Source of the DNA: Lasioglossum baleicum
Taxonomy: Eukaryota > Arthropoda > Insecta > Hymenoptera > Halictidae
Length of the DNA stretch: 64,000 nucleotides
Direction of reading: 5' to 3'
Assembly (NCBI RefSeq): GCF_051020765.1
Contig: NW_027469099.1
Coordinates: 992,001-1,056,000 of the forward strand
The position numbers and the translations under genes are program-made. Of this stretch, positions 63,007 to 64,000 are shown piece by piece. The notes beneath the pieces are model-generated. The model was not told where the DNA came from, ran no database searches, and was given only the letters and a program-made list of their open reading frames with translations. Position 1 is the first letter of the stretch, and the number at the start of each line of letters is the position of its first letter.

Positions 63007-63270
63007 ATGTCTGTTTCTATGGTATCAAATTTTTCGTTAACGTTTTCTGAAAAAGTAACAACGCGATCAGAATGATGAATGATGCAATCGATGTGCCCCG
63101 TCGTAACTTAGAGCTGATTAGATTTTGGTCCATATTGGTCAAGTAGTTTTTTAGATTTTTAGTTTTTTTCGAACGGAGTTGATTCTACAATGCAATTTAT
63201 ACGAGAGAATGGAAAGTTTCCACCGAAGAAACAAACGTAATTACACAAAAAAATTTTTTTTTCATTTTTC

Positions 63271-63316
63271 TTAAATTAAAAAAAATTTTTTTAATTTAAA
63301 AAAAAATTTTTTTTTT
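63271..63316. repeat. poly(A)/poly(T) palindromes
   Basis: TTAAATTA followed by an A-run and its mirror complement (63271-63299) form a near-perfect palindrome, followed by a second A-run/T-run pair to 63316. It may be cruciform-prone or a transposon end; no family is recognised. Confidence 0.6.
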
Positions 63317-63419
63317 GTACCTTACGCTAATGTTTCCGCTTACAATAATCGAAAATTATCCCAATGCAAGAGTGAGTTAATCATCTCTACTCCCGAGAAT
63401 ACATTTTCAAAGAATATCG

Positions 63420-64000
63420 ATGAAAGTACAAAAAAAATTTATATTACAATCTTTAAAAAAACAATCAGTTCAAAACGAATTATTAACTGAGATTAAATTG
63501 AAAATTAATATAAACAATATGATAATTATTAATAACATTAATGTTGAAAACGGATTGGTTAATGGAGCACACATGCGGAATATTAAAATTTATTACTTTT
63601 CAAGAAAATACTAAAATTCCGTCTATATTGTGGTTAGATTTTCAATTGGCCAGAGTAGGAGTGAAAGTAAGAACTCGTTATCGTGATTATATGAAAAATG
63701 CAAATATTCATCAAAATTTGCCACCAATAATAAAAATATCGAATCAAGTAAATATGTCGAGTGAGGAAAAATATCAAATCACACGTAGTCAATTTCCAGT
63801 GGTTCCTGCTGAAGCGATTACGATTCATAAAAGTCAGGGACAAACATACGAGAAAAGTATGTTTGAATTTTAAAACATCAGAAAAACGAACTTTACACAT
63901 GTTGTATGTAGCACTGAGCAGAGTTTCAAAATTGAGCGGTTTATATATTTTGGGACAATTTAAATTAACAGTATCGAAGAAAACCAAGGTCAATACTGCT
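63420..64000 (+). pseudogene. Pif1-type DNA helicase C-terminal fragment, frameshifted, partial
   Basis: C-terminal part of a superfamily 1B helicase, the type carried by Helitrons and other insect transposons; an intact one unwinds DNA with ATP. Three frames must be joined. The first (from 63420) has LTEIKLKI and ENGLVNGA (63546-63569). The second (about 63570-63855) has SILWLDF, RSQFPVVPAEA and TIHKSQGQTYEK (63820-63855), the motif V region. The third (63857 to the edge) has LYVALSRV (63902-63925), motif VI with its Arg, and remains open at 64000. Walker A and B motifs are not in the window; the sequence before 63420 shows no helicase similarity, so the N-terminal two-thirds appear lost. 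Two frameshifts make it a pseudogene unless they are sequence errors. No Rep/HUH domain is visible, so Helitron origin is inference. Confidence 0.75.

Larger units (their letters stand above)
62865..63419. other. AT-rich flank without a recognised gene
   Basis: Contains the TG microsatellite and poly(A)/poly(T) palindromes listed separately, a short GAAAATC direct repeat near 62880, and otherwise unremarkable AT-rich DNA. I see no coding similarity on either strand. Confidence 0.6.

Overview
The window looks like transposon- and satellite-rich heterochromatin of an insect. A hymenopteran is my guess, from the style of the Ty3/gypsy pol, the R1-like tail and the Pif1-type helicase; nothing here fixes the species. 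There is no bacterial-type gene organisation, and I see no host single-copy gene, rRNA, tRNA or CRISPR array.

Positions 1-7227 hold most of one Ty3/gypsy LTR retrotransposon on the minus strand. Reading leftward from 7227 the order is: a 1.64 kb 5' LTR (TGT...ACA, 5585-7227), a tRNA-Lys-type primer binding site (5568-5581), a 1.45 kb leader with an AT-rich core, gag (4112-2800, one frameshift), and pol (2962 to the left edge, no stop codon) with protease, reverse transcriptase, RNase H and integrase in order. Gag and pol overlap with pol in the -1 frame, and an in-frame G GGA AAC heptamer followed by a possible stem lies in the overlap.

Positions 7228-62838 are one uninterrupted head-to-tail array of 58 units of about 960 bp (947-967), with first and last units cut by the flanks. 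Each unit carries a dead C-terminal tail of a non-LTR retrotransposon that looks like the R1 clade (Cys-Cys-His-Cys finger, a shared internal TAG, then a conserved tail), a cluster of perfect inverted repeats, a 250 bp T-rich block, a G-run, and a hairpin that exists in two arm-covarying forms. The units form higher-order repeats: an approximately 4.8 kb pair on the left, three copies of a 7-8-unit block (7.7, 6.7, 7.7 kb) in the middle, and a tandemly doubled 3.84 kb tetramer on the right. Old variants are shared by the two ends of the array and absent from the homogenised middle.

Positions 62839-64000 are unrelated AT-rich DNA: a small perfect hairpin at the array border, a (TG)20 microsatellite, poly(A)/poly(T) palindromes, and a frameshifted C-terminal piece of a Pif1-type helicase running off the right edge. 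Both borders of the array look like transposon insertions within a unit, so the satellite probably extends beyond what is seen.
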